64,000 bases of DNA from Zetaproteobacteria bacterium (GTDB taxonomy: Bacteria; Pseudomonadota; Zetaproteobacteria; Mariprofundales; Mariprofundaceae), in assembly GCA_002753275.1 (NCBI GenBank), contig PEAA01000002.1:42135-106134 (forward strand), given 5' to 3'. This document shows positions 43,978-53,359 of the stretch, one piece after another. Below the pieces are notes generated by a model. The model was not told the DNA's origin. It ran no database searches and saw only the letters and a list, made by a program, of their open reading frames with translations. A program made the translations under genes and the position numbers. Position 1 is the stretch's first letter, and every line of letters starts with the position of its first letter.

Positions 43978-44991
43978 ATGGCAGATGATGCGCTTAAAAA
44001 CCAAGTGATGACAGGTGTCGATAAGGCGGCGATTTTATTATCGACACTGGATAGTAAAACAGCGGTCGAGGTGCTTGATTTCTTAGATGATGATATGGTG
44101 GTGAAGCTTGCCAAGCATACGCCGCTCTATGGTAAGAATATCCAAGGTGATGAGATGTCGATGGTGATGAATGACTTTGTTGAGGTCTATAAATCACCCT
44201 CGGTGACGGTTTCCCGCTCGGGTGTGCGTAAGATGCTCGAAGGGGTCTTGGATAATGATCGACTCGAGCGCATTCTTTATGCCCTTGATGAACGCGATAC
44301 CATTTCAATCTGGCGTAAAATTGCAGGGATGAAACCGGGGAGTATTTATGCGTTGATCTCCGATGAGAATCCTCAAATTATGGCGATTATTTTGGCGCAG
44401 TTGGAGCCTGATTTGGCTTCGCAAGTGTTGGGACTGGTTCCACCTGATCAACAGATGCCAACGGTGTTGCGGATGTCAAAACTCGAAAATGTTTCGCGTG
44501 AAATGATTGCCGGTATTGAACGGGCATTAGAGGAGCGGCTCTCTGCGGATATGTGGGGACAAGGGCTCTCCTTTGATGGTGTGGTTCGTGTGGTTGATAT
44601 CTTGAAAACACTTGATGACAGTGTCTCTAAGCCCATTTTGGATAATTTGCGTGAAATTGACCAAGAGCTCTTTGAAATGCTTGATAGTCAGATTGTGGTC
44701 TTTGAAGATTTGATTGCGGTATCTTCTGCCGATGTGCAACAACTGTTACAAAATGTGGATCAGAATGATCTGATTAAAGCCCTTAAAGGTGCGAGTGATG
44801 GCATTCGAACGCTCTTTTTTGGTAGTATGTCTGAACGAGCCTCTGAAATTATGAAAGAGGATATGGAAGTGATGGGGGCATTGAAGCTCTCTGAGGTTCA
44901 GGCTGCGCAGAAGAAAATTCTTAATGTTGCCCGTGATTTGGAAGAGAAAGGGGAGATTACACTCTCTTCGAAAGAGGAGATGGTATCTTAA
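43978..44991 (+). CDS. fliG: flagellar motor switch protein FliG
   Basis: FliG transmits torque from the stator. KAAILLSTLDSKTAVEVLDF marks the N domain, ENPQIMAIILAQLEP is the EHPQ-type middle motif, and LFFGSMSERASEIMKEDME carries the charged residues facing the stator. Length of 337 aa is normal. It starts 2 bp after fliF. Confidence 0.96.
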   Translation: MADDALKNQVMTGVDKAAILLSTLDSKTAVEVLDFLDDDMVVKLAKHTPLYGKNIQGDEMSMVMNDFVEVYKSPSVTVSRSGVRKMLEGVLDNDRLERILYALDERDTISIWRKIAGMKPGSIYALISDENPQIMAIILAQLEPDLASQVLGLVPPDQQMPTVLRMSKLENVSREMIAGIERALEERLSADMWGQGLSFDGVVRVVDILKTLDDSVSKPILDNLREIDQELFEMLDSQIVVFEDLIAVSSADVQQLLQNVDQNDLIKALKGASDGIRTLFFGSMSERASEIMKEDMEVMGALKLSEVQAAQKKILNVARDLEEKGEITLSSKEEMVS

Positions 44992-45018
44992 TTTGCTCGA
45001 TGTTACAGAGAGTCAGCG

Positions 45019-45795
45019 ATGAGTGATGATTTTTTTCGTCCCTTGCCCCCCCCTCCGGTGAAATCTTCGGTGTTTGATGATGATCAATCGTGGATGGAGC
45101 TTGCACAGTCATTGGATGATGTGACGACCTATAGTTTCCCTGAGTTTGATGCGGAAGAGGAAGTTTATCAGCCGCATACGCCAGCGCTGCCAGAGATTGA
45201 TCCTAACGATCCTCATGCCAGTGGTATTTTGTCTGAAGAGTATTTGCGTCAACTGGAATCGGAGGCGCAAGACCGTGGCTATATGGCTGGGGAACAGGCG
45301 GGGATGAAGATTGCGCAAGAGCGTGGTATGCAGACCATTCAAGAGATGGAAATCTTGATCGCGGCGATGCGTCGAGATTTTGACACGATGCAACAGCAGT
45401 GGGCAACGGTCACCATTGATATTGCTGAGGCGATGGCCAGAAAAGCGTTGGGAACACTCACGGATGTGCAGCATTTGGCGATGATCAGCCAGGTCAAGAG
45501 TAGTGCGATGATTTCTGAAAATTCCCATTGGGTGTTGGCGGTTCCAAGCGAGGCGCTACAGCATATTGAACGGTTGATGGAAAATGTGGTCGACCCCTTT
45601 AAGTTGATTGTTGCCGATTCGAAGTTGCATGCGGGTAGTGTCTGTTTGAAGGCCAAAGAGGGTGATGTTTTATTGAATCCCTGTGAAGAGATCCACCGTG
45701 CTGCGATGGCATTAAAACAGTCGATTGCTGCTTGGAAGCCCTCATTGGATATCGATGATGAGGCGAGTGAACGAGATGCATCCACTCTGGTGTAA
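45019..45795 (+). CDS. fliH: flagellar assembly protein FliH
   Basis: FliH holds the FliI ATPase at the export gate. A proline-rich N terminus is followed by a coiled coil containing GYMAGEQAGMKIAQERGMQT and a C-terminal domain typical of FliH/YscL. Sequence similarity in this family is low, so position between fliG and fliI adds weight. Its last 20 bp overlap fliI. Confidence 0.88.
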   Translation: MSDDFFRPLPPPPVKSSVFDDDQSWMELAQSLDDVTTYSFPEFDAEEEVYQPHTPALPEIDPNDPHASGILSEEYLRQLESEAQDRGYMAGEQAGMKIAQERGMQTIQEMEILIAAMRRDFDTMQQQWATVTIDIAEAMARKALGTLTDVQHLAMISQVKSSAMISENSHWVLAVPSEALQHIERLMENVVDPFKLIVADSKLHAGSVCLKAKEGDVLLNPCEEIHRAAMALKQSIAAWKPSLDIDDEASERDASTLV

Positions 45796-47116
45796 ATCTG
45801 AGCGTACAGCCTTATTAACGGATCTTGCGATCGAGACCCAAGCACTTTTTGTTGGCAAGGTGAGTAAGGTGGTTGGGACCGTGGTTGAAGCTGCGGGTTT
45901 GCAGATGCGTATTGGGCAGTCGTGTAAGATTATGTGCTCTTCAGGCGTTCCGCTTGAAGCCGAGCTGGTTGGTTTTCAAGGGCAGTTTAGTGTCTTGATG
46001 CCATCGGGATCTGTGGCTGGAATTGCGCCTGGAGATGCGATTTATCCGCAAGACAGTTCGCCTTCTATTTATGTTTCAGAGGCCTTGCTTGGAAAAGTGA
46101 TCAATGCGTTGGGGCAACCTTTGGATGGGACCCCATTACCTGAAAATAGCCATGGAAATTTTTATCCTTTAAGCAACAGTGCGCCCAACCCTTTGTTGCG
46201 TGGATTGATTGAAGATCAGTTGCAGCTTGGCGTCCGCACCATCGACGCATGCCTTCCGATTGGTACGGGGCAGCGTATTGGGCTTTTTGCGGGAGCAGGG
46301 GTTGGTAAAAGTACCTTGATGGGTATGATTGCTCGTTATACCGCTGCAGAAGTGAATATTATTGTCTTAACAGGTGAGCGTGGACGCGAGCTGCGTGAAT
46401 TTCTGGAACGGGCCCTTGATCCTGCCAGTTTGTCGCGCACGATTGTCGTGACAGCGACTTCTGACGAGCCTCCGCTGCTCCGTATGCGAGCAGCCTTAAC
46501 AGGAACTGCGATTGCGGAATGGTTTCGGGATCAGGGTAAACAGGTGCTGTTACTCATGGATAGTTTAACCCGTTTTATGCAAGCCCAGCGGGAAATTGGT
46601 TTGACGATGGGTGAACCGCCCACTAACCGTGGTTATACACCTTCTTGTTTCTCATCGTTGGCTTCGTTGCTTGAGCGTGCAGGGCCCGGCATTGGCGGGG
46701 GATCGATTACGGCCATTTACACCGTGTTGATGGAGGGAGATGTAACCTCAGATCCTGTTGCAGATGCTGCGCGTGCGGCCTTGGATGGTCATGTGGTTCT
46801 TGACCGGGCATTGGCCTCCAAAGGCCACTATCCACCGATTGATTTGTTGGGAAGCACCAGCCGTTTAGCCACGGTTTTGTTGCAGCCCAATGAGCTGGCA
46901 GCTGTGAATAAGTTGCGAAAAATGATCGCAAAAGTGGATGATGCACGCGATTTGATTCAGATGGGGGCTTACGAAGCGGGCAATGATGCGGGGCTTGACC
47001 AGGCGCTTAAACGGATGCCAGAAATTGAACGATTTTTGGTTCAAGAGATCACTTCAGGTGATACCATTGCACAGGCGCGAAGTGCGCTTTTCAAATTGGT
47101 TGAAGGGGTTCAGTGA
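45776..47116 (+). CDS. fliI: flagellum-specific ATP synthase FliI
   Basis: FliI powers unfolding and targeting for flagellar type III export. The P-loop GLFAGAGVGKSTLMG and Walker B (VLLLMDSLTRFMQAQREIG) are visible, with ERGREL and PSCFSSLASLLERAG. The start used is ATG 45776, which has purine-rich GAGGCGAGTG upstream and lies inside the fliH end. The frame extends further upstream without homology. Confidence 0.95.
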   Translation: MHPLWCKSERTALLTDLAIETQALFVGKVSKVVGTVVEAAGLQMRIGQSCKIMCSSGVPLEAELVGFQGQFSVLMPSGSVAGIAPGDAIYPQDSSPSIYVSEALLGKVINALGQPLDGTPLPENSHGNFYPLSNSAPNPLLRGLIEDQLQLGVRTIDACLPIGTGQRIGLFAGAGVGKSTLMGMIARYTAAEVNIIVLTGERGRELREFLERALDPASLSRTIVVTATSDEPPLLRMRAALTGTAIAEWFRDQGKQVLLLMDSLTRFMQAQREIGLTMGEPPTNRGYTPSCFSSLASLLERAGPGIGGGSITAIYTVLMEGDVTSDPVADAARAALDGHVVLDRALASKGHYPPIDLLGSTSRLATVLLQPNELAAVNKLRKMIAKVDDARDLIQMGAYEAGNDAGLDQALKRMPEIERFLVQEITSGDTIAQARSALFKLVEGVQ

Positions 47117-47568
47117 AAAAGGAACTTTCAAAATTGCGCGCGTTTGGAAGTTTGCGTAAACAAGCGGAATTGGCAGTGAACCGTTTACAAGAGCAAGCTT
47201 CCGAAATGATGCAGGAAGATGGGCGCATTAAACAGAGAATGGCTATTCTTTTACAACAAGAACGCGATTTTGAGCTGGGATATTCAGAAAGTCTGCGTCG
47301 CGGCGCCATGGGGTCAGAATTGACGCTATATGCAGGTGCGCGGGAAGATATGCAGAAACAGCAGCGTTCTCTGCAAGAGGCACAGAAATTGCTTGAGGGT
47401 AAGCGACGCGCATTGTTGAAGCAGCAGATGGAGGCGCAGCAGAAGCTTGATTCTGTTGAGCGTAATATCACAGCACAGCAACAATTGATTGAGCGGATAC
47501 GCGAAAACCGTTCAGAAGAGGAGATGCAAGATATGTTCTCATCGCGTCAAATTTTTATAAAGAGATGA
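47113..47568 (+). CDS. fliJ: flagellar export protein FliJ
   Basis: The 151-aa protein is almost wholly alpha-helical coiled coil, rich in Gln, Arg and Glu (for example EAQQKLDSVERNITAQQQLI), as FliJ is. Identification rests mainly on size, coiled coil and position after fliI. The GTG start overlaps the fliI stop. Confidence 0.85.
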   Translation: MKKELSKLRAFGSLRKQAELAVNRLQEQASEMMQEDGRIKQRMAILLQQERDFELGYSESLRRGAMGSELTLYAGAREDMQKQQRSLQEAQKLLEGKRRALLKQQMEAQQKLDSVERNITAQQQLIERIRENRSEEEMQDMFSSRQIFIKR

Positions 47569-47572
47569 TGTC

Positions 47573-48217
47573 ATGAAGTATTATGTGTTTGCAGTACTAC
47601 TGTTTTTAGGGGTTGCTTTTGGTGGACGAATCTATTCGTTGTATGTGTTACCAACCGATGGTTCGGCAGCAGCAACAGTTTTAGAATCTTCAGCATCGAT
47701 CCCAATTGCAGAGGCCGCAGGGGATGGGGTCAATAACAGTACACAACAGGGAGGTGATGGGGGTAGCTCTGCCTCCGAGTCCGATATTGGATTTTTTCCA
47801 GGTTCTCCTAAGGCTGATTTGACCATGGAGAAAGCGAAGTTGTTGCAGGAGACACAAGCCTACCGTGATGAGATGCAAGCACGATCAAGGGCTTTGGATG
47901 AGCGGGAAGAGCGGATCAAACAACTTGAGGCAGAACTTGAGAAAAAATTGGTAACCTTGCAGACATTGAGTCAACAGGTGCGTGATGATTTGGATAAAGA
48001 AGACAAAATTAAGCAGAAGAAAATTAAACGAATGGCGGGTGTTTTTTCATCGATGAATGCGCAACAGGCGGCCAACATTATCGCATCGATGAGTTTGGAT
48101 GAAGTGATTCCAGTGTTGCAGCGTATTGATGAGATGCAAGTGGGCAAGATTCTTGGCAATATGCCTGTGGATAAAGCGGTTGAGATCAGTGCCTTAATGA
48201 CCCAACGCATGAAGTAA
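47573..48217 (+). CDS. MotE-like flagellar motor protein (MgtE N-like domain)
   Basis: The 214-aa protein has an N-terminal signal or anchor helix (YVFAVLLFLGVAFGG), a low-complexity Ser/Gly-rich stretch, a coiled coil (SRALDEREERIKQLEAELEK) and a C-terminal MgtE_N-type domain (FSSMNAQQAANIIASMSLDEV). This architecture matches MotE, the periplasmic chaperone of MotC described in Rhizobium, and related proteins encoded after fliJ. It ends the flagellar run; fliK, fliL, fliM and the stator genes are not in the window. Confidence 0.82.
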   Translation: MKYYVFAVLLFLGVAFGGRIYSLYVLPTDGSAAATVLESSASIPIAEAAGDGVNNSTQQGGDGGSSASESDIGFFPGSPKADLTMEKAKLLQETQAYRDEMQARSRALDEREERIKQLEAELEKKLVTLQTLSQQVRDDLDKEDKIKQKKIKRMAGVFSSMNAQQAANIIASMSLDEVIPVLQRIDEMQVGKILGNMPVDKAVEISALMTQRMK

Positions 48218-48308
48218 TGGTTGAGGATGAATCACTTTTGCGATGATGGTGTCGCAGTCGTCAAGTTGGATGATTGCATATGATATGCGCATTGGGTATA
48301 ACACGCCA

Positions 48309-49124
48309 ATGAGTTCAGTTCTTATTTTGTCAGCGGCAGGAATTAGTACGCTTATCGCCAGTTTTTTATTGTGGCGAGAGGTGATTAAAGGCCATGAAAT
48401 GGGTTCCCAAGCGGTAGGTGTGATTAGTGCAACCGCACTTTCATTGCTGATTTTGACCTATGCCGGTTTTACACTCGGTATTATTTCACATCGTGGTATT
48501 GAGGGGACGCTGCTCTCTTCTGTGATTGCAACGACATGGTTTGTACAGGGGATCTATTTATTAGGTCTTTTAAAACATGGCTTGCGTGGGCTTGGGTTGT
48601 TTTTGTTGCCTATCACGGCACTGGCGCTGTTGATTAGTGCTTTTTTACCTCATGAAGAGGTGATTTACTGGATTCCTACCAGCTCACTTCTGGATACAGG
48701 GCACCTGTTAATCTCGTTGATTGCTTATGCCTTGATGACGATTGCCGCTCTGCATGCTGTGATGTATTTACTGGTCGATCGTATGTTGAAACGCAAGAAA
48801 ATATCCCTGTTGATGCAAAGCATGCCCTCTTTGTTTGATATGGAAACCTACATGTGTGCGCAGTTGTTGTGGGCCGTGGTGTTGCTGGGAATCTCTATCC
48901 TTTCTGGACTGTTGTGGCAGTGGGTTGATTTTCATCACTTTGCATTGTTGAGCCACAAAGTGTTATTGGCTTTCTTCGCTTTTATCATTTTATTGACGGT
49001 TGTGTTAAAGCGTAAGCGCGCGGGTTGGTATGGGCGTCGTACCAGTCAGATGATTCTAGGTGCGTATGCGCTGCTTCTCCTCGCCTATTTTGGTGTAAAA
49101 ATTATTCACTCCTTCACAGGATAA
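48309..49124 (+). CDS. ypjD: YpjD/CcsA-family membrane protein
   Basis: The protein has about eight transmembrane helices and the motif HLLISLIAYALMTIAALHAV, characteristic of YpjD, a relative of haem-handling CcsA/HemX proteins. The start at ATG 48309 gives the usual short N terminus; earlier in-frame starts exist from 48243. It is directly followed by corB, the same pair found after ffh in gammaproteobacteria, where the two are suggested to work together in cation export. Biochemical role unproven. Confidence 0.85.
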   Translation: MSSVLILSAAGISTLIASFLLWREVIKGHEMGSQAVGVISATALSLLILTYAGFTLGIISHRGIEGTLLSSVIATTWFVQGIYLLGLLKHGLRGLGLFLLPITALALLISAFLPHEEVIYWIPTSSLLDTGHLLISLIAYALMTIAALHAVMYLLVDRMLKRKKISLLMQSMPSLFDMETYMCAQLLWAVVLLGISILSGLLWQWVDFHHFALLSHKVLLAFFAFIILLTVVLKRKRAGWYGRRTSQMILGAYALLLLAYFGVKIIHSFTG

Positions 49125-49131
49125 ATCAATA

Positions 49132-50427
49132 TTGGTGGATACAACCTTGCAGTTTTCTTGGGTATTAGGACTTTTTGTATTACTTTTTTTATTACTGTTG
49201 TCAGCGTTTTTTTCAGGCTCTGAAACAGCGTTGATGCGTGCTAAACGGGTGCGTTTGCAGACGATGGAAGCATCGGGGAATCGCGGTGCAACCGCGGCGT
49301 TGCGATTGTTGAAAAAGCCGGAGCAGGTACTCTCGACGATTTTGCTCGGCAATAACTTTGTCAACATTGCAGCATCAGCATTGGCGACAACGATTTTTGT
49401 CCATATTTACGGGGATGTGGGGATTTTTTACGCCACGGTGGTGATGACGGTCGTGGTATTGGTCTTTTCTGAAATTTTACCCAAGAGTATTGCCATTGTT
49501 CATGCAGAAAGGGTTGCGACTTATGCGGCAACACCGTTGCATGGATTGCAGCTGTTATTACGACCGATTATCGCGTTATTGATGTTTGTGATTGAGCGAC
49601 TGCAAAAGCTGCTCAAAGTATCAGGTGGTGCAGAACACATTGGCTTTAACCATCAGGAGTTGGTGAGTATCATTGACTCGAGTGCGGAGCATGGATTGCT
49701 TGATCAAGCGCGTGAGCAGATGTTGACCAGTAGCCTGCAGTTGCATGAAGTGACTTTGAAGTCTTTGATGACACCGAGAAAACAGATGTTAATGCTCGAT
49801 GCCAGTGATACGGTCGCCAGTTGCCGCGCCAAAGCGATTGCTCAGCCCCATTCTCGTTATCCTGTTTTTCACCAAAGCCGAGATCATTTGCTGGGAATTA
49901 TTCATATTCGAGATCTTTTTAAGTTAAAAGATAAGCATGGAAAATTGGCAGATAGTTTGATTTGGCGCGAGCCACAATATGTCCCCTTGAATCGCAATGC
50001 GCTTTCCCAGCTTTTTGACTTTCAGGCGAAACGCCAACATATGGCTATTGTGGTTGATGAGTTTGGTGATATTGAAGGATTGATTACGCTGGAAGATATT
50101 ATTGAAGAGATTGTGGGTGAGATTGTGGATGAATCCGATGTGCCAACCATTGCCGATATTTGGCCGCAACCCGATGGTTCTCTGGTTGTTTCTGGGACCG
50201 CGAATGTTCATGATATTAATGCGGTTCTTGATGTTGATTTGCCTGAGTCTTCCGCAGCAACGATCGGAGGCTTGATCGTTCATGTGTTGGGAGATACACC
50301 TAAAAACAAACTATGTATGCTGCTTGGTGGGGTGCATCTGGAAATTATCAGCGTTAAAAAAGGACAGGTTCAGCGGGTTCGGATCTGGGAGGAAGTTGAT
50401 GCTGAAGATGATGAAGTTGAGAAATAG
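49132..50427 (+). CDS. corB: CorB/YfjD-type DUF21-CBS-CorC transporter-associated protein
   Basis: The 431-aa membrane protein has a DUF21 N-terminal domain (LLSAFFSGSETALMRAKRVRL), several hydrophobic helices, paired CBS domains (LMTPRKQMLMLDASDT to LIHxRDLF-type IIHIRDLFK) and a C-terminal CorC_HlyC domain. CorB/CNNM proteins are involved in magnesium (or cobalt) efflux. The start is TTG 49132 or GTG 49135, both weak. It is 7 bp after ypjD. Confidence 0.9.
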   Translation: MVDTTLQFSWVLGLFVLLFLLLLSAFFSGSETALMRAKRVRLQTMEASGNRGATAALRLLKKPEQVLSTILLGNNFVNIAASALATTIFVHIYGDVGIFYATVVMTVVVLVFSEILPKSIAIVHAERVATYAATPLHGLQLLLRPIIALLMFVIERLQKLLKVSGGAEHIGFNHQELVSIIDSSAEHGLLDQAREQMLTSSLQLHEVTLKSLMTPRKQMLMLDASDTVASCRAKAIAQPHSRYPVFHQSRDHLLGIIHIRDLFKLKDKHGKLADSLIWREPQYVPLNRNALSQLFDFQAKRQHMAIVVDEFGDIEGLITLEDIIEEIVGEIVDESDVPTIADIWPQPDGSLVVSGTANVHDINAVLDVDLPESSAATIGGLIVHVLGDTPKNKLCMLLGGVHLEIISVKKGQVQRVRIWEEVDAEDDEVEK

Positions 50428-50489
50428 GTGTTTGTTTAGCTTGGCCAATTCGACCGCTATGCTTCTGGTTCACGAACATTTTTAATGCG

Positions 50490-51383
50490 TTAACTCCGCG
50501 AGACTTCTGGTTGGCGATCTGTTGAAATGGGGCTGTTTTCGTTGGAAATGCGCTGGATATTTTGCTTCATTTGGCATAGGTCTTGCCATAAGAGACTTTT
50601 TTGTTTCGGGGTGCGTAACATGAGTGCAGGGTGATAAGTGACCCATACAGGGATCTCTTGGTATTGGTGCCATCGCCCACGCAATTGGGCCAAGGGCAGA
50701 TCTGTGTCTAGAAGGCTTTGGGCAGCGGTTCTTCCTAGAACGGCGATCGTCGTAGGCCGGATCACGGAGATTTGTTGCCGTAGCCAATGGGTGCATTCGT
50801 GGAGCTCTTGTTGTTTTGGGCTGCGGTGGTTGGGGGTGTGGCAGCGTACAATGTTCAGGAGAAATATATCATCATCACGCCACTGCATGGCTTTGATTAA
50901 GCTCTTGAAAATCGATTCAGCATGCCCAGAAATGGGTTGATTATAGAAATCATCTTCTTGAGTTGGCGCTTCACTAATGAAGAGAATATTTGCCTTGGAG
51001 CTGCCTCGGCCGACAATGCTCTGTTTGCGATGATGGGAGAGTTCGCAGCGTTCGCAGAGGCGAATTTCACGATTGATTTCGTCCCAGTTGTTTTCAGATT
51101 TGATGGCTGAAATCGGTGATGCCGGATGGATCGCTTGGTCGTTACACAGGTTTGTGTTGGTGTTTACCTCGGTTGTTGCCAGCTTTTCTGGTTGTGATAA
51201 GGGGTCGGGAAACGCATTTGGCTCCAGCGTCGAAATAGATGCTGGAGCACGGTTTGGGGTGATGAATTGGGGGGTGTGAATACCAATCTGGGACAAATAA
51301 AAGGCATCAAATTCACCTGTTGTTGCAGCGTTCAATGTGGAAGTTGTGTGGCTATTTGATTCCAAGAAGACAGTCAACAGCAC
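50490..51383 (-). CDS. uracil-DNA glycosylase, family 4/5 (iron-sulfur)
   Basis: The catalytic domain occupies roughly residues 100-270: CERCELSHHRKQSIVGRG gives the first two cluster cysteines, followed by ISEAPTQEDDFYNQPISG, NIVRCHTPNHRSP and VWVTYHPALMLR. It removes uracil from DNA to start base-excision repair. About 100 residues of low-complexity Thr/Pro/Asn-rich sequence precede the domain. In canonical family 4 the loop reads GEAPG; here it is SEAPT. The start overlaps the fbp 3' end by about 30 bp, so the two are coupled. Confidence 0.88.
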   Translation of the reverse strand: MLLTVFLESNSHTTSTLNAATTGEFDAFYLSQIGIHTPQFITPNRAPASISTLEPNAFPDPLSQPEKLATTEVNTNTNLCNDQAIHPASPISAIKSENNWDEINREIRLCERCELSHHRKQSIVGRGSSKANILFISEAPTQEDDFYNQPISGHAESIFKSLIKAMQWRDDDIFLLNIVRCHTPNHRSPKQQELHECTHWLRQQISVIRPTTIAVLGRTAAQSLLDTDLPLAQLRGRWHQYQEIPVWVTYHPALMLRTPKQKSLLWQDLCQMKQNIQRISNENSPISTDRQPEVSRS

Positions 51384-52308
51384 TATGGCTGCCTAGGTAG
51401 ACAGGAACCCGTTGATGCAACGCTTGTGGTTCGATATCAAGGACGGCCATGCCATCATCAGACATCGCTTTGCCACCGGCTTGCTCCATGATAAAGCCCA
51501 TTGGAATCGCTTCATAAAGTAAACGCAGTTTCCCACTCTTGTTTTTGCTATCTGCTGGGTAGAGGAATACCCCGCCTTTAAGCAGTGTACGATGAATGTC
51601 GGCGACCATGGCGCCTACATAACGCATGCCGAGGCCGGTCTCTTGTTTGAGGTTTTCAAGGTTGCTGCCCATATTGTTGAGCCATTTGTCAGCATTGGCT
51701 TCGTTGACCGAATAGTAGCCTCCGGTTGCCGGAAGTTTCATGTCAGGATGGCTTAACTCAAAGCGTGAGCTTGCACGGTTGTAGGTGAAGCCATGGACGC
51801 CTGCGCCCACGGAGCAGACGAGCATCGTTGCGGGACCATAAAGGACATAACCTGCGGCAAGCACCTGTTGCCCAGATTGTAGTGTGTCAGAAACATGGGG
51901 GCGCTCATTGTTGTCGGTTTTGCGTTTGACGACAGAGAAGATGGTGCCCACAGGGCCATCAACATCAAGGTTGGAGGAGCCATCCAGAGGATCAACCAAG
52001 ACGACCCAGTCGGCAGAGGCATACTCATTAATGACCAATAACTCTTCTTGCTCTTCTGAGCCAACGGCACAGACAAAGCCTGTTGATTTCATCTCTTCTA
52101 GGAAGATTTCATCCGAAAGAACATCCAATTTTTGTTGTTGTTCACCTTGAATGTTTTCACTGCCTGCAACACCTAGAGCACCTTTGAAAACAGCGGTTTG
52201 TAACAGTGATGAGATCTCAATGGCAGCACGCCCAACGCCTTGGATGATTGGCATCATGCTTGCGCCATGTGCTCCTTGTTGTGCAATTTGGCTCAGTGAT
52301 ATTGGCAT
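51352..52308 (-). CDS. fbp: fructose-1,6-bisphosphatase class I
   Basis: The 318-aa enzyme shows the metal and phosphate site VLVDPLDGSSNLDVDGPVGT, preceded by SEEQEELL and followed by YVLYGPATMLVCSVG and RYVGAMVADIHRTL. It converts fructose-1,6-bisphosphate to fructose-6-phosphate in gluconeogenesis (or carbon fixation). A GGGAG ribosome site precedes the ATG. Diverges from rpoH. Confidence 0.95.
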   Translation of the reverse strand: MPISLSQIAQQGAHGASMMPIIQGVGRAAIEISSLLQTAVFKGALGVAGSENIQGEQQQKLDVLSDEIFLEEMKSTGFVCAVGSEEQEELLVINEYASADWVVLVDPLDGSSNLDVDGPVGTIFSVVKRKTDNNERPHVSDTLQSGQQVLAAGYVLYGPATMLVCSVGAGVHGFTYNRASSRFELSHPDMKLPATGGYYSVNEANADKWLNNMGSNLENLKQETGLGMRYVGAMVADIHRTLLKGGVFLYPADSKNKSGKLRLLYEAIPMGFIMEQAGGKAMSDDGMAVLDIEPQALHQRVPVYLGSHSAVDCLLGIK

Positions 52309-52425
52309 GTTTAAACTCCCATTTTAGGTTTGGTTGAAGTATTGGTCTTGTCGCAAAAAACAAGATGTTAAAAGCATAGAATGCCAACAATCATGGCATG
52401 TTTATTTTGGGATGCAAATTTCAAA

Positions 52426-52455
52426 TTGATCTATCGCCAGCGTTCTTGCTATATT
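52426..52455 (+). promoter_or_regulatory. sigma-70-type promoter of rpoH
   Basis: TTGATC (52426-52431) and TATATT (52450-52455) with an 18-bp spacer give a start near 52462, inside the CIRCE element. The rest of the 205-bp fbp-rpoH gap shows nothing else clear. Confidence 0.55.
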
Positions 52456-52480
52456 GGCACTCTTTATGATAGAGTGCTAA
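52454..52480. promoter_or_regulatory. CIRCE element (HrcA operator) upstream of rpoH
   Basis: TTGGCACTC and GAGTGCTAA separated by exactly 9 nt match the CIRCE consensus TTAGCACTC-N9-GAGTGCTAA with a single mismatch. It overlaps the -10 box and predicted start of the rpoH promoter, 34 bp before the start codon. HrcA bound here should repress rpoH. Confidence 0.88.
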
Positions 52481-52513
52481 TGATGATGAGGTTAAGAGTG
52501 AATGGAGGAATTT

Positions 52514-53323
52514 ATGTCTGAAATGTCGAGCTTATCTTTAATGTATCGCGATATTCGCCGCGAAGAACGGCTCTCTCTTGCCGATGAGCAGCGTTTAACG
52601 CACGCATGGTTTTATGATCACGATGTCGATGCTGCGAAGCGGTTGGTGAGCGGTAATATTTATGCCGTTGCCGCCATTGCGCGCGAATACCGTCATTTTG
52701 GGTTGCCGGAACCTGATCTTATTCAAGAGGGAACATTGGGCTTGATGCATGCCGTCAAAAGGTTTGACCCTGAAAAAGGGTGTCGTCTTATGACCTATGC
52801 CTCATGGTGGATTCATGCGTCGATTCATGAATTTATTTTGAGTTCATGGAGTATCGTGAAGATGGGTACCAACAAGTTGCAGCGGCAAATCTTTGCAGGG
52901 CTAGGTAAGGCAAAGCAGGCGATTGCTGCCTTTGAGATGCGCGCCAATGATGCTGCTGCGCAAAAGCTTGGTGTTACTGGGGAGAAGTATCAACAAATTG
53001 CACAGTCATTTTTACAGCGCGATCTTTCACTCGATGCGTGCAATGAAGATGGCGAAGCATGGGTCTCATTGTTGGCTTCTGAGGGGGACTCACCCGAAGA
53101 TATTTTAATGCAAAAGCGCGATGGTTCTCAACAGTTGCAGCAGTTGCAGTCGGCCATGGATCAGCTCTCGGAACGGGATCGCTATATTGTTCGTCAGCGC
53201 CATCTGCTTGAGGAGCCCGTGACCTTGAAAGATTTGGCCGATGAACTTGGGGTTTCGATTGAGCGTGTGCGCCAGTTAGAGGTGCGTGCTATGAAAAAGA
53301 TTCGTGAACAAATTTTGGCTTAA
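52514..53323 (+). CDS. rpoH: heat-shock RNA polymerase sigma factor RpoH (sigma-32)
   Basis: The protein is a group 3 sigma-70-family factor with region 2 (PDLIQEGTLGLMHAVKRFDP, GCRLMTYASWWI), IHEFILSSWSIVKMGTNKLQ, and region 4 with LADELGVSIERVRQLEVRAM. The RpoH box, usually QRKLFFNLR, reads QRQIFAGLG here. The start at 52514 is chosen for GGAGG 5 bp upstream; ATG 52502 is also in frame. A CIRCE site controls the promoter. RpoH identity is good but the divergent box leaves a small chance of another heat-shock-type sigma. Confidence 0.88.
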   Translation: MSEMSSLSLMYRDIRREERLSLADEQRLTHAWFYDHDVDAAKRLVSGNIYAVAAIAREYRHFGLPEPDLIQEGTLGLMHAVKRFDPEKGCRLMTYASWWIHASIHEFILSSWSIVKMGTNKLQRQIFAGLGKAKQAIAAFEMRANDAAAQKLGVTGEKYQQIAQSFLQRDLSLDACNEDGEAWVSLLASEGDSPEDILMQKRDGSQQLQQLQSAMDQLSERDRYIVRQRHLLEEPVTLKDLADELGVSIERVRQLEVRAMKKIREQILA

Positions 53324-53359
53324 TGGCAGTATTGCCATAAAATAGCGTTCAATGTCGTA

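Noticed and set aside
53323..53340. Small hairpin TGGCA-GTAT-TGCCA after rpoH as a terminator
   Set aside because: Only a 6-bp stem with no T-run; too weak to call.
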